NCBI RefSeq assembly: GCF_028682395.1
Contig: NZ_JANHLC010000001.1
Coordinates: forward strand, 434,001 to 498,000
DNA from: Pseudomonas putida
Lineage (GTDB): Bacteria; Pseudomonadota; Gammaproteobacteria; Pseudomonadales; Pseudomonadaceae
Reading direction: 5' to 3'
Length of the DNA stretch: 64,000 nucleotides
Shown: piece by piece, positions 45,892 through 55,318 of the stretch
How positions within the stretch are numbered: position 1 is the first letter of the stretch
How the letters are laid out: each line of letters begins with the position of its first letter
Position numbers and translations under genes: made by a program
Notes under the pieces: model-generated
What the model saw: the letters and a program-made list of their open reading frames with translations, nothing else
Told to the model about the DNA's origin: nothing
Database searches by the model: none

Positions 45892-47238
45892 TTATTCGCC
45901 AGCCGGGGCCTCGGGCTTGCGACGCTTAAGCGGCGCCATGCCATCCTTGCTGACCAGCGACGGCACCTCGGCCTTCGGCCGGTTGGCGGTCTTGCGCTTG
46001 GTCGGGGCCTTGGCCGCGGTTTTTTTCTTGTCGCCCTTGGCGTCGGTCTTTTTCTTCTTCACGCCAACGGCTTTGCCCGAAGCCTTGACCTTCTTCGGTC
46101 CGCCGTAGGTGCCCTTGACTTCCTTGATGGTGCGTCGCTCAAAACTCTGCTTGAGGTAACGCTCGATGCTCGACATCAGGTTCCAGTCACCGTGGCAGAT
46201 CAGCGAGATTGCCAGGCCATCGTTACCCGCACGGCCGGTACGGCCGATACGGTGCACGTATTCGTCGCCACTGCGCGGCATATCGAAGTTGATCACCAGA
46301 TCGAGGCCCTCGACGTCCAGGCCTCGCGCCGCCACATCCGTCGCGACCAGGATCTTCACGCCGCCCTGCTTGAGGCGGTCGATCGCCAGTTTGCGATCCT
46401 TCTGATCCTTCTCGCCGTGCAGCACGAACGCTTTGTATTCCTGGGCGACCAGGCGGCCGTAGATACGGTCGGCCATGGCCCGGGTGTTGGTGAACACAAT
46501 GGCTTTCTGATACGTCTCATTGGCCAGCAGCCAGTTGACGATCTGCTCTTTGTGCTGGTTATGGTCGGCAGTGATGATCTGCTGACGCGTCGTGGCGTTC
46601 AGTTGGCTGACGCTATTGAGTTGCAGGTGCTCAGGGTTGTTCAGGACCTTGGCGACCATCTCGCGCAGGCCGGAACCCCCGGTGGTGGCGGAGAACAGCA
46701 TGGTCTGCTGACGGTTCGGGCACTCGTCGACCAGACGCTGCACATCTTCGGCGAACCCCATGTCGAGCATGCGGTCGGCTTCGTCGAGCACCAGCACTTC
46801 CACTTCCTTGAGGTCGAGGTTGCCGGCGTTCAGTTGCTCCAGCAAACGACCCGGCGTACCGATCAGGATATCCGGCACTTTGCGCAGCATCGCGGCCTGG
46901 ACCTTGAAGTCTTCACCGCCGGTGATCAACCCGGACTTGATAAAGGTGAACTGGGAAAAGCGCTCGACTTCCTTAAGCGTCTGCTGGGCCAGCTCGCGGG
47001 TCGGCAGCAGGATCAGCGCCTTGATGCTGACACGGATTTTCGCCGGGCCAATCAGGCGATTGAGGATGGGCAGCACGAAAGCGGCAGTCTTGCCACTACC
47101 GGTCTGCGCCGTCACCCGCAGGTCACGCCCTTCGAGCGCGAGCGGAATGGCCGCGGCTTGCACAGGCGTGGGCTCGACAAATTTAAGCTCGGCCACGGCT
47201 TTGAGCAGGCGTTCGTGCAGGGCGAATTGGGAAAACAC
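45892..47238 (-). CDS. DEAD-box RNA helicase, SrmB/RhlE-like
   Basis: 448 residues. All helicase motifs are present: Q motif (FVEPTPVQAAAI), motif I AQTGSGKTAA, PTRELA, GTPGRL, VLDEADRMLDMGF, SAT, VFTNTR, ATDVAARGLD and HRIGRTGRAG. The C-terminal tail from about residue 380 is Lys-rich (KKKKTDAKGDKKKTAAKAPTK) with low complexity, typical of ribosome assembly helicases such as SrmB. NFDMPRSGDEYVHRIGRTG favours an SrmB-like assignment over RhlE. Likely acts on structured rRNA or mRNA. Confidence 0.93.
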   Translation of the reverse strand: MFSQFALHERLLKAVAELKFVEPTPVQAAAIPLALEGRDLRVTAQTGSGKTAAFVLPILNRLIGPAKIRVSIKALILLPTRELAQQTLKEVERFSQFTFIKSGLITGGEDFKVQAAMLRKVPDILIGTPGRLLEQLNAGNLDLKEVEVLVLDEADRMLDMGFAEDVQRLVDECPNRQQTMLFSATTGGSGLREMVAKVLNNPEHLQLNSVSQLNATTRQQIITADHNQHKEQIVNWLLANETYQKAIVFTNTRAMADRIYGRLVAQEYKAFVLHGEKDQKDRKLAIDRLKQGGVKILVATDVAARGLDVEGLDLVINFDMPRSGDEYVHRIGRTGRAGNDGLAISLICHGDWNLMSSIERYLKQSFERRTIKEVKGTYGGPKKVKASGKAVGVKKKKTDAKGDKKKTAAKAPTKRKTANRPKAEVPSLVSKDGMAPLKRRKPEAPAGE

Positions 47239-47429
47239 GGGTGCTACCTCGAAGAAATACCAAGAAACAGCTGCATAGGGTAACGGTTTCGGGCGCTCAA
47301 ACCGAGTGTCTTTGTGTGAACGGCTGCAATAGAAGGTTTTTTCCGGCGGATTCTGGCCAATATGCCCCCTTGCGCGGCCAGGGATGCTCTAATTGTCCGT
47401 TCATTTGCCGCACAAGAACCTTTTTACCC

Positions 47430-48710
47430 ATGGATATTCAACAGCTCTGGCTCTCGACCCAGGAACTCTGGGGCAACCTCGATCAACATCCGCGCGTCTA
47501 CGCCGGTATCGGCCTGATTGTCCTGCTGGCCATTGCCCTGCTCGTCGGGCGCATTGCTCGCTACGCCTTCGTTCATGCCGCCAAACTGCTCGGACGCCAG
47601 CCGGCGCTGCACTGGGTCAACGACCTGCGCCACAACAAGGTGTTCCATCGCCTGGCGCAAATGACCCCCTCGCTGGTCATCCAGTTCGGCCTGCGCCTGG
47701 TGCCGGAACTCAGTACCGCCAGCCAGCATTTCCTCGGCAATGTGGCGCTGGCGTTCACCATCATGTTCCAGCTGCTGGCGATCAGCGCCCTGCTCAATGC
47801 CCTGCTGGATATCTACGCGCGCACCGAACACGCCAAGACCCGCTCGATCAAAGGCTACGTGCAACTGGCGAAGATGGTGCTGTACATCTTTGGCGCAATC
47901 ATCATTGTCGCCACCCTGATCGACCGCTCGCCGCTGTTGCTGCTGTCCGGCCTGGGCGCCATGTCGGCGGTGATCCTGTTGGTCTACAAGGACACCCTGC
48001 TGTCCTTTGTCGCCAGCGTGCAGTTGACCAGCAACGATATGCTGCGCGTCGGCGACTGGATCGAAATGCCCCAGGTCGGCGCCGACGGCGATGTGGTGGA
48101 CATGACCCTGCACACCGTCAAGGTGCAGAATTTCGACAAGACCATTGTCTCGATCCCCACCTGGCGCCTGATGTCCGAGTCGTTCAAGAACTGGCGCGGC
48201 ATGCAGCAGGCCGGCGGTCGGCGGATCAAGCGCAGTCTGTTTATCGACGCCACCGGCGTGCGCTTCCTGCATGATGACGAAGAACAGCGCCTGGCCCAGG
48301 TACGCCTGCTGACCGATTACATCACCCGCAAACAGGCCGAACTCAAGAGCTGGAATGAGGCCCAGGGCAATGTCGCTGAGTTGTCGGCCAACCGCCGGCG
48401 CATGACCAACCTAGGGACTTTTCGCGCCTATGCCCTGGCCTATCTGAAAAGCCACGCCGAGATCCAGCCGAACATGACCTGCATGGTCCGCCAGATGCCG
48501 GCCACGCCCCAGGGCGTACCACTGGAAATCTACTGTTTTACCCGCACCACCGCCTGGGGCGAGTACGAGCGTATCCAGGGCGATATCTTCGACTACCTGC
48601 TGGCGGTGTTGCCGGAATTCGGCCTGGGCCTTTACCAGCAACCCAGCGGCAGTGACCTGCGCGCCGGCTTACTGGCGAGCCAACCGCAACCGTCGACGCC
48701 TTCTCTGTAG
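47430..48710 (+). CDS. MscS-family mechanosensitive channel, YbdG-like
   Basis: 426 residues. About five membrane spans in the N-terminal half, then the MscS beta/C-terminal domains: LLLSGLGAMSAVILLVYKD and LLSFVASVQLTSNDMLRVGD (pore-helix and beta entry), DWIEMPQVGADGDVVDMTLH and KTIVSIPTWRLMSESFKNW. The inserted sequence around QQAGGRRIKRSLFID and the last domain FTRTTAWGEYERIQGDIFDYLL are typical of YbdG (MscM, miniconductance). Releases solutes during hypo-osmotic shock. Divergent from the helicase gene. Confidence 0.93.
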   Translation: MDIQQLWLSTQELWGNLDQHPRVYAGIGLIVLLAIALLVGRIARYAFVHAAKLLGRQPALHWVNDLRHNKVFHRLAQMTPSLVIQFGLRLVPELSTASQHFLGNVALAFTIMFQLLAISALLNALLDIYARTEHAKTRSIKGYVQLAKMVLYIFGAIIIVATLIDRSPLLLLSGLGAMSAVILLVYKDTLLSFVASVQLTSNDMLRVGDWIEMPQVGADGDVVDMTLHTVKVQNFDKTIVSIPTWRLMSESFKNWRGMQQAGGRRIKRSLFIDATGVRFLHDDEEQRLAQVRLLTDYITRKQAELKSWNEAQGNVAELSANRRRMTNLGTFRAYALAYLKSHAEIQPNMTCMVRQMPATPQGVPLEIYCFTRTTAWGEYERIQGDIFDYLLAVLPEFGLGLYQQPSGSDLRAGLLASQPQPSTPSL

Positions 48711-48735
48711 AGACGTCGCTGCGCGGCGACAGCGG

Positions 48736-49605
48736 TTACGGCGTCAAATGCGCCGGCCGCTGGTCGCCCAGCCGGCTGATCCACAATGACCCGAGAATCA
48801 CCAGGCCGCCCAGGCACAGGCGCCCCAGGTCCTCGTTCAGGTTCCAGATCAGCAGGCTCATCAACAACCCCACCGGTACGTGCAAGTTGTTCATCACCGC
48901 CAGGGTCGCGCCACTGACCAGGCAGGCGCCCTTGTTCCACCAGTACAGCCCCAACGCCGTCGAGACCAACCCCAGAAACAGCAATACCGCCCACTGCACA
49001 GGTGCATCCGGCAGAAAGTTGCTTTTACCAAACAGCAGGAATGCCGGTAGCACCACCGCCAGCGCCCCCAGGTAGAAATAGCCGAAACGCCGATAATGCG
49101 GCAGATCGCTCGGATAGCGTCGCACCAGATGGCGATACAACACCTGACCCGCCGCGTAGGTGAAGTTGGCCAGTTGCAGCAGCAGGAAACCCAGGAAGAA
49201 ATCCGCGCTGATGCGGTCGTAACGAATCACGGCCGCCCCCAGCACCGCCACCAGTGCAGCCACCAGCGCCCAGGGATTGAAACGCCGGTTCAAGGCGTCC
49301 TCGATCAGGGTCACGTGCAGCGGCGTGAGGATGGTGAACAGCAGCACTTCCGGCACGCTCAGCACGCGAAAACTCAGGTACAGGCAGACGTAGGTAATAC
49401 CGAACTGCAACGCGCCGATCAGGAGCATGCCCCGCATAAAGCCCGGCTCGACCCGACGCCAGCGCGTCAGCGGAATGAACACCAGCCCGGCCAGCACCAC
49501 CCGGACCAGCACCGCGAAATAGCTGTCGACATGACCGGCCAGGTATTCACCGATCAGGTTGAAGGAAAACGCCTGAATCAGCGTGACAAAAAGTAGATAG
49601 CCCAT
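48736..49605 (-). CDS. EamA/DMT-type inner membrane transporter
   Basis: 289 residues, ten hydrophobic segments in two five-helix halves (EamA repeat). LIQAFSFNLIGEYLAGHVDSYF at the start, RVVLAGLVFIPL and YVCLYLSFRVLSVPEVLLFT, and the second half with ALGLYWWNKGACLVSGATLAVMNN agree with the carboxylate/amino acid/amine transporter group. Substrate unknown. Convergent with the MscS gene. Confidence 0.9.
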   Translation of the reverse strand: MGYLLFVTLIQAFSFNLIGEYLAGHVDSYFAVLVRVVLAGLVFIPLTRWRRVEPGFMRGMLLIGALQFGITYVCLYLSFRVLSVPEVLLFTILTPLHVTLIEDALNRRFNPWALVAALVAVLGAAVIRYDRISADFFLGFLLLQLANFTYAAGQVLYRHLVRRYPSDLPHYRRFGYFYLGALAVVLPAFLLFGKSNFLPDAPVQWAVLLFLGLVSTALGLYWWNKGACLVSGATLAVMNNLHVPVGLLMSLLIWNLNEDLGRLCLGGLVILGSLWISRLGDQRPAHLTP

Positions 49606-49670
49606 GCTCGCCTCGCTTTCGAATGGCGGCGACCTTAGCGGTTTTCCCCGATGACGTGAACGTGACGGGC

Positions 49671-49705
49671 AAAAAAAACCGGCCGGGCGATTACGCCGGG
49701 CCGGG
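49671..49705 (-). terminator. Terminator after azoR
   Basis: GC-rich stem (CCGGCC / GGCCGG plus inner CGCC-type pairs) followed on the minus strand by eight T. Confidence 0.85.
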
Positions 49706-49776
49706 GGATGTGCACTGAAATAGGCTCAGTACAAAGGGAAGTTCGATGCGCGAACCCTGGTTGCGATAAATCCGTC

Positions 49777-50376
49777 TCAGGCGACCTGGGCCAGGCGCGC
49801 CTTGGCCTGGTTCAGGCCTTTCTCCATAAAGTCGCCGCCCAGGTTGAGGCCTTCGGCATGGATAAACGCCACATCGTGAATGCCGATAAAGGCCATGACC
49901 TGGCGCAGGTAGGGTTCCTGGTGGTCGCTGTGGCTACCGGTATGAATACCGCCACGGGCGGTCAGTACATAGGCGCGCTTGCCGGTCAGCAACCCTTGGG
50001 GGCCGGTTTCGGTGTACTTGAAGGTCAAGCCGGCACGCAGCACATGGTCCAGCCAGGACTTGAGCGTGCTGGGAATCGCGAAGTTGTACATCGGCGCCGC
50101 CATGACCAGCACATCGGCGGCCAGCAGCTCATCGGTCAACTGGTTGGAACGCTCCAGTGCGACCTGCTCGATGGCGCTGCGCTGCTCGACAGGTTTCATC
50201 CAGCCACCGAGCAGGTCGGCATCCAGATGGGGCACCGGGTCACGGGCCAGGTCGCGTACCTGGATCTGGTCCGCCGGGTGCGCCGCCTGCCACTGGCTGA
50301 TGAACTGCTCGGTCAACTGGCGCGAGACCGAACCTTGCTGACGGGCGCTGCTTTCGATAATCAGGACGCGGGACAT
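49777..50376 (-). CDS. azoR: FMN-dependent NADH-azoreductase
   Basis: 199 residues, flavodoxin-like. MSRVLIIESSARQQGSVSRQL holds the FMN phosphate loop (SARxxxSxSR), APMYNFAIPSTLKSWLDHVLRAG is the AzoR core, and LTARGGIH forms the flavin edge. Reduces azo dyes and quinones in two-electron steps, protecting from quinone stress. It is a single-gene unit with its own terminator. Confidence 0.93.
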   Translation of the reverse strand: MSRVLIIESSARQQGSVSRQLTEQFISQWQAAHPADQIQVRDLARDPVPHLDADLLGGWMKPVEQRSAIEQVALERSNQLTDELLAADVLVMAAPMYNFAIPSTLKSWLDHVLRAGLTFKYTETGPQGLLTGKRAYVLTARGGIHTGSHSDHQEPYLRQVMAFIGIHDVAFIHAEGLNLGGDFMEKGLNQAKARLAQVA

Positions 50377-50521
50377 GGGCTAAAGCCTCCATCGGTAAAT
50401 GCTGCAAAACGATGGAGCGAAGGTTAGCCAGGACCATATCGATAAAAAAGCGCAAATAACTGCTATAACCCATCAGTAAACTTGTTCATAACAGCACAAT
50501 GGACCATGCTTCAGCGCAGCG

Positions 50522-50836
50522 TTACTTGGCCTTGCAGGTCAGGCCGATGCGCAGCTTGATGATCTTGCGGTTGAACTTGGCCGACAGGTCGCTGCTTTGC
50601 TTGGCCCCGACCACGATACGCCGGGTCCGCGGTGACTCCGGGCCGTTGCGAAACACCACGGTGCAGTCGGCCGCGACATTGCCATAGTTGTTGAGGGTAA
50701 TGGCGCCGATATCGTAGTCGGTGGCAAAGGTGGTGTAGTCGATCGAGAGCCCGTTAAGCTCCTTCTCGACAGCGATGGGGTAGGCAAAGGCCGTCAACGG
50801 CAGCAGGGCCAGTAACGCACAGGTTATTTTTTTCAT
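50522..50836 (-). CDS. Small exported protein, function unknown
   Basis: 104 residues. Signal peptide MKKITCALLALLPLTAFA; mature part YPIAVEKELNGLSIDYTTFATDYDIGAITL with two Cys (CTVVF and LTCKAK), probably one disulfide, and an Ig-like beta content. I know no experimentally defined family. Similar short pseudomonad proteins carry misleading enzyme names in some databases (I recall 'phosphoglycerate kinase'), which nothing in the sequence supports. Divergent from the LysR gene. Confidence 0.85.
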   Translation of the reverse strand: MKKITCALLALLPLTAFAYPIAVEKELNGLSIDYTTFATDYDIGAITLNNYGNVAADCTVVFRNGPESPRTRRIVVGAKQSSDLSAKFNRKIIKLRIGLTCKAK

Positions 50837-50884
50837 TCGGCGCTCTCCAGTGGGGGCGCCAGCTTAGGACAAGAGGAACCCAAC

Positions 50885-51808
50885 TTGAAAGCGCCCCGCG
50901 TTACCCTCGATCAGTGGCGAACCCTGCAGGCCGTGGTCGACCATGGCGGTTTCGCCCAGGCCGCCGAAGCGCTGCATCGCTCCCAGTCCTCGGTGAGCTA
51001 CACCGTGGCGCGCATGCAGGACCAACTCGGCGTCCCCCTGCTGCGCATCGACGGGCGCAAGGCCGTGCTGACCGATGCCGGTGGCGTGCTGCTCCGGCGC
51101 TCGCGCCAACTGGTCAAGCAGGCCAGCCAGCTGGAAGACCTGGCCCACCATATGGAACAGGGCTGGGAGGCCGAGGTGCGGCTGGTCGTCGACGCCGCCT
51201 ACCCCAGCGCCCGGCTGGTTCGCGCCCTGACCGCCTTTATGCCGCAAAGCCGTGGCTGCCGGGTGCGCCTGCGCGAAGAGGTCCTGTCCGGCGTCGAGGA
51301 AGTCCTGCTCGAAGGCGTCGCCGACCTGGCTATCAGCGGCTTCAGCATTCCCGGGTTTCTCGGTGCGGAAATGAGTTCGGTGGAGTTTGTCGCCGTCGCC
51401 CACCCGGAACATGCCCTGCACCGCCTGCAACGCGAACTGAATTTCCAAGACCTGCAAAGCCAGTTGCAGGTGGTGATCCGCGACTCCGGCCGCCAGCAAC
51501 CGCGCGATGTCGGCTGGTTGGGCGCCGAGCAGCGCTGGACGGTCGGTTCCCTGGCCACCGCCGCGACCTTTGTCTGCAGCGGCCTGGGCTTTGCCTGGCT
51601 GCCCCGCCACCTGATCGAGCGGGAACTGCGCGAAGGGCTGCTCAAGCCCCTGCCCCTGGATCAGGGCGGCAGCCGCAACCCGCAGTTCTATCTCTACTCG
51701 AACAAGGACAAACCCCTTGGCCCGGCCACGCAGATTCTGATCGAATTGCTGCGCACCTTCGACACCGCGCCGCTGGACGCACCGTTCGCGGCCCCCGAAC
51801 AAGCCTGA
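50885..51808 (+). CDS. LysR family transcriptional regulator
   Basis: 307 residues. TTG is the only start with a good ribosome site (AGAGGA 8-9 bases before it) and matching homology (KAPRVTLDQWRTLQAVVDHGG). Helix-turn-helix at about 7-65 with GGFAQAAEALHRSQSSVSYTVARMQDQL; effector domain about 90-300 with VRLVVDAAYPSARLVRAL. Next to an exported-protein gene on one side and a hydrolase on the other, either of which may be the target. Confidence 0.9.
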   Translation: MKAPRVTLDQWRTLQAVVDHGGFAQAAEALHRSQSSVSYTVARMQDQLGVPLLRIDGRKAVLTDAGGVLLRRSRQLVKQASQLEDLAHHMEQGWEAEVRLVVDAAYPSARLVRALTAFMPQSRGCRVRLREEVLSGVEEVLLEGVADLAISGFSIPGFLGAEMSSVEFVAVAHPEHALHRLQRELNFQDLQSQLQVVIRDSGRQQPRDVGWLGAEQRWTVGSLATAATFVCSGLGFAWLPRHLIERELREGLLKPLPLDQGGSRNPQFYLYSNKDKPLGPATQILIELLRTFDTAPLDAPFAAPEQA

Positions 51809-51821
51809 CAGGAGGTCACGC

Positions 51822-52625
51822 ATGGCCTATTTCGAGCACGACGGTTGCACCCTGCACTACGAGGAATACGGCCAGGGTTCGCCCCTGGTACTGCTCCACG
51901 GCCTGGGCTCCAGTTGCCTGGACTGGGAGATGCAGGTCCCCGCGCTGTCGCGCCACTATCGGGTGATCCTGATGGATGTGCGCGGCCACGGGCGCTCGGA
52001 CAAACCGCACGAGCGCTACAGCATTGCCGGGTTCAGCGCCGACCTGCTGGCCCTGATCGAGCACCTGGCGCTTGAGCGCATTCATCTGGTCGGGCTGTCC
52101 ATGGGCGGCATGATCGCCTTTCAGCTCGGCGTGGATCACCCGCAACTGCTCAAGAGCCTGTGCATCGTCAACAGCGCGCCCCAGGTCAAGGTCCGCACCC
52201 CGACGGATGTGCTGCAATGGGCCAAGCGCTGGAGCCTGGCGCGCCTGTTTAGCATGCACCGTGTGGGCCTGGCGCTGGGAGGCCTGCTGTTCCCCCAGCC
52301 GCAACAGGCCGACCTGCGTCGCAAGATCGCCGAGCGCTGGGCAAAGAACGACAAACGTGCTTATCTCGCCAGCTTCGATGCCATCGTTGGCTGGGGCGTG
52401 CAGGAACGACTTTCACGGATCACCTGTCCAACCCTGATCGTCAGCGCCGACCACGACTACACCCCAGTCGCGCTGAAGCAGGCCTATGTCGGATTAATCC
52501 CCGATGCGCGGCTGGTGGTTATCGCCGACTCGCGTCACGCTACACCGCTGGACCAACCGCAGGTGTTCAACGACACCCTGCTCGATTTCATCAACGCAGT
52601 TGAAACCACTTCCCAGGATCACTGA
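51822..52625 (+). CDS. Alpha/beta hydrolase
   Basis: 267 residues. Catalytic triad by motif: nucleophile Ser in GLSMGGM (about residue 94), acid Asp in VSADHDYTP, His in DSRHATPLDQP. Oxyanion loop in LLHGLGSSCLDWE. The pattern resembles enol-lactone hydrolases and related esterases (PcaD-like), but the substrate is unknown. AGGAGG precedes the ATG by 7 bases; the gene follows the LysR gene by 13 bases and ppiA begins 3 bases after it, so it sits in an operon with both. Confidence 0.88.
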   Translation: MAYFEHDGCTLHYEEYGQGSPLVLLHGLGSSCLDWEMQVPALSRHYRVILMDVRGHGRSDKPHERYSIAGFSADLLALIEHLALERIHLVGLSMGGMIAFQLGVDHPQLLKSLCIVNSAPQVKVRTPTDVLQWAKRWSLARLFSMHRVGLALGGLLFPQPQQADLRRKIAERWAKNDKRAYLASFDAIVGWGVQERLSRITCPTLIVSADHDYTPVALKQAYVGLIPDARLVVIADSRHATPLDQPQVFNDTLLDFINAVETTSQDH

Positions 52626-52628
52626 ACC

Positions 52629-53201
52629 ATGCTGAAAAAAATCGCCCTCTTTGCCGGCTCCATCCTGTTCGCCAGCCAACTGATGGCCGCCACCCCGGCC
52701 CCGGCCAAGCAGCCCCACGTCGTACTGGACACCAGCTTCGGCAAGATCGAAATCGAACTGGACACCGTCAAGGCGCCGATCAGCAGCCAAAACTTCCTGG
52801 CCTATGTCGACAGCGGCTTCTACACCAACACCATTTTCCACCGGGTCATCCCGGGCTTTATGGTCCAGGGCGGCGGTTTCACCCCGCAGATGGTGCAAAA
52901 ACCGACCAAGGACCCGATCAAGAACGAAGCCGACAACGGCCTGAAGAATGTGCGCGGCACCCTGTCCATGGCCCGTACGTCGGACGTCAACTCGGCGACC
53001 ACCCAGTTCTTTATCAACGTCAATGACAACGCCTTCCTCGACCACGGCGGCCGTGACTTCGGCTACGCGGTATTTGCCAAGGTAGTGAACGGCATGGACG
53101 TGGTCGATCAGATCGTCAATTCCCAGACCACCACCCGCCAGGGCATGCAGAACGTGCCCATCGACCCGGTGTTGATCAAGTCGGCCAAGCGCCTCGATTA
53201 A
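52629..53201 (+). CDS. ppiA: Periplasmic cyclophilin-type peptidyl-prolyl isomerase
   Basis: 190 residues. Signal peptide ending SQLMAA; cyclophilin domain with [32 protein letters not shown] and [14 protein letters not shown]. The catalytic Arg in FHRVIPGFM, the Phe/Gln residues in the core and the His/Trp-position residues are as in bacterial PpiA. Assists folding of outer membrane and periplasmic proteins. Confidence 0.95.
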   Translation: MLKKIALFAGSILFASQLMAATPAPAKQPHVVLDTSFGKIEIELDTVKAPISSQNFLAYVDSGFYTNTIFHRVIPGFMVQGGGFTPQMVQKPTKDPIKNEADNGLKNVRGTLSMARTSDVNSATTQFFINVNDNAFLDHGGRDFGYAVFAKVVNGMDVVDQIVNSQTTTRQGMQNVPIDPVLIKSAKRLD

Positions 53202-53210
53202 GCCCGAGCC

Positions 53211-53241
53211 GCTGCGCGACGGTGGCTCACCGTCGCGCAGC
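53211..53241 (+). terminator. Perfect 14-bp hairpin after ppiA
   Basis: GCTGCGCGACGGTG / CACCGTCGCGCAGC with a GCT loop; strong structure but no T-tract. Confidence 0.5.
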
Positions 53242-53280
53242 CCCGGCACCCTGTAGGTCACGCCAGGAGAGTTTCGCCCC

Positions 53281-55113
53281 ATGCTGTACCGTCGCTTTGA
53301 AAAACTGATCGATATCTTCCGCGACGCGCCCAGCAAGGCTCCCCCCAACAAGGTCCTGCCCTTCTATCTCTACTACCTGCGCCAGGTCTGGCCCTGCTTT
53401 GCCGCCCTGCTGGTGGTGGGGCTGATCGCCGCACTGATCGAAGTGGCGCTGTTCAGTTACTTGAGCCGGATTATCGACCTCGCCCAAGGCACACCCAATA
53501 CCGATTTCTTCAGCATCCACGGCGCCGAATTGTTGTGGATGGTGGTGGTGGCGCTGGTCTTGCGGCCGATTTTCTTCGGCCTGCATGACCTGCTGGTGCA
53601 CCAGACGCTCAGCCCAGGCATGACCAGCCTGATTCGCTGGCAAAACCACAGTTACGTGCTCAAGCAGAGCCTGAATTTCTTCCAGAACGACTTCGCCGGG
53701 CGCATCGCCCAACGCATCATGCAGACGGGTAACTCCCTGCGTGACTCAGCCGTGCAGGCGGTGGATGCACTCTGGCACGTGCTGATCTACGCGATCAGCT
53801 CCCTGGTGCTGTTTGCCGAAGCCGACTGGCGCCTGATGATCCCGCTGCTGACCTGGATCGTTCTGTACATCGGCGCCCTGCGCTACTTCGTGCCCCGGGT
53901 GAAGGAGCGTTCGGTGGTGGCCTCCGATGCTCGCTCCAAGCTGATGGGACGCATCGTCGACGGCTACACCAATATCACCACCCTGAAACTCTTTGCCCAC
54001 ACCCAGTACGAACAGCAGTACGCCCGCGAGGCCATCGACGAACAGACCGAAAAGGCCCAACTGGCCGGCCGTGTGGTCACCAGCATGGACGTGGTGATCA
54101 CCAGCCTCAATGGCGTACTGATCGTCACCACCACCGGCCTGGCCCTGTGGCTCTGGACCCAGTCGCTGATCTCGGTCGGCGCGATTGCCCTGGCCACTGG
54201 CCTGGTGATCCGCATCGTCAACATGTCCGGCTGGATCATGTGGGTGGTCAACGGCATCTTCGAGAACATCGGCATGGTCCAGGACGGCCTGCAAAGCATT
54301 GCCCGACCGATCCAGGTCACCGACCGCGAAGGCGCCCAGCCCCTGCGCGTAACGCGTGGCGAGGTACGCTTCGAGCAGGTGGACTTCCATTACGGCAAGC
54401 ACAGCGGCGTGATCGGCGGCCTGGACCTGGTGATTGCCCCAGGCGAAAAGATCGGCCTGATCGGCCCGTCCGGCGCGGGCAAGTCGACCCTGGTCAACCT
54501 GTTGCTGCGCCTCTATGACGTCCAGGGCGGGCGCATCCTGATCGACGGCCAGAATATCGCCGACGTGGCCCAGGAAAGCCTGCGCGCCAATATCGGCATG
54601 ATCACCCAGGACACCTCGCTGCTGCACCGTTCGATCCGCGACAACCTGCTCTACGGCAAGCCCGACGCTACCGATGCGCAACTCTGGGAAGCCGTGCGCA
54701 AGGCCCGCGCCGACGAATTTATCCCACTGCTGTCGGATGCCGAGGGACGTACCGGCTTCGATGCCCATGTGGGCGAACGCGGGGTCAAGCTGTCCGGCGG
54801 CCAACGCCAGCGCATTGCCATTGCCCGGGTGCTGCTCAAGGACGCGCCGATCCTGATCATGGACGAAGCCACTTCCGCGTTGGACTCCGAAGTCGAGGCC
54901 GCGATCCAGGAAAGCCTGGAAACCCTGATGCAAGGCAAGACCGTGATCGCCATCGCCCACCGCCTGTCCACCATTGCCCGCATGGATCGCCTGGTGGTGC
55001 TGGAGAAGGGCCGGATCGCCGAGACCGGCACCCATGCCCAACTGCTGGCCCGGGGCGGTCTTTACGCACGCCTGTGGCAACACCAGACCGGCGGCTTTGT
55101 CGGCATCGACTAA
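53281..55113 (+). CDS. ABC exporter, fused permease and ATPase
   Basis: 610 residues. Six-span exporter domain (about 30-330) and C-terminal ATPase (about 350-600). ATPase motifs: GLIGPSGAGKSTLVNLLLR (Walker A), LSGGQRQRIAIARVLLKDA (signature), ILIMDEATSALDSE (Walker B), AIAHRLSTIARMDRL (H loop). It belongs to the MsbA/half-transporter class, which works as a homodimer. Substrate unknown (lipid, peptide or drug). Both the exporter motifs and the length are complete; no frameshift seen. Confidence 0.92.
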   Translation: MLYRRFEKLIDIFRDAPSKAPPNKVLPFYLYYLRQVWPCFAALLVVGLIAALIEVALFSYLSRIIDLAQGTPNTDFFSIHGAELLWMVVVALVLRPIFFGLHDLLVHQTLSPGMTSLIRWQNHSYVLKQSLNFFQNDFAGRIAQRIMQTGNSLRDSAVQAVDALWHVLIYAISSLVLFAEADWRLMIPLLTWIVLYIGALRYFVPRVKERSVVASDARSKLMGRIVDGYTNITTLKLFAHTQYEQQYAREAIDEQTEKAQLAGRVVTSMDVVITSLNGVLIVTTTGLALWLWTQSLISVGAIALATGLVIRIVNMSGWIMWVVNGIFENIGMVQDGLQSIARPIQVTDREGAQPLRVTRGEVRFEQVDFHYGKHSGVIGGLDLVIAPGEKIGLIGPSGAGKSTLVNLLLRLYDVQGGRILIDGQNIADVAQESLRANIGMITQDTSLLHRSIRDNLLYGKPDATDAQLWEAVRKARADEFIPLLSDAEGRTGFDAHVGERGVKLSGGQRQRIAIARVLLKDAPILIMDEATSALDSEVEAAIQESLETLMQGKTVIAIAHRLSTIARMDRLVVLEKGRIAETGTHAQLLARGGLYARLWQHQTGGFVGID

Positions 55114-55167
55114 CCCCGCCACGCCCGGCTGTAGCGAGCGCGCTCGCAAGCCCTCGAACCGCCGGCA

Positions 55168-55190
55168 AAGCCCCCGAATCCCGGGGGCTT
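55168..55190 (+). terminator. Hairpin after the ABC exporter gene
   Basis: AAGCCCCCG / CGGGGGCTT stem-loop, no T-tract. About 30 bases before it lies GCGAGCGCGCTCGC, a palindrome common in pseudomonad intergenic REP-like elements. Confidence 0.5.
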
Positions 55191-55318
55191 GCTCCTCTCT
55201 GGCATTGCGCCATGAATCTGCTGTACTGAGGCAAGGATCCGGAGCGATCCTGCCGTAAATCCCTGGACACCCTGCTGATCCACCCTCTCGATAGATGCCT
55301 CTATCAAGGACGGCTTTC

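Noticed and set aside
55131-55150. REP-like GCGAGCGCGCTCGC element as evidence of a mobile element
   Set aside because: Only a single short palindrome of a kind common in Pseudomonas spacers; no transposase (RAYT) or paired copy in the window.
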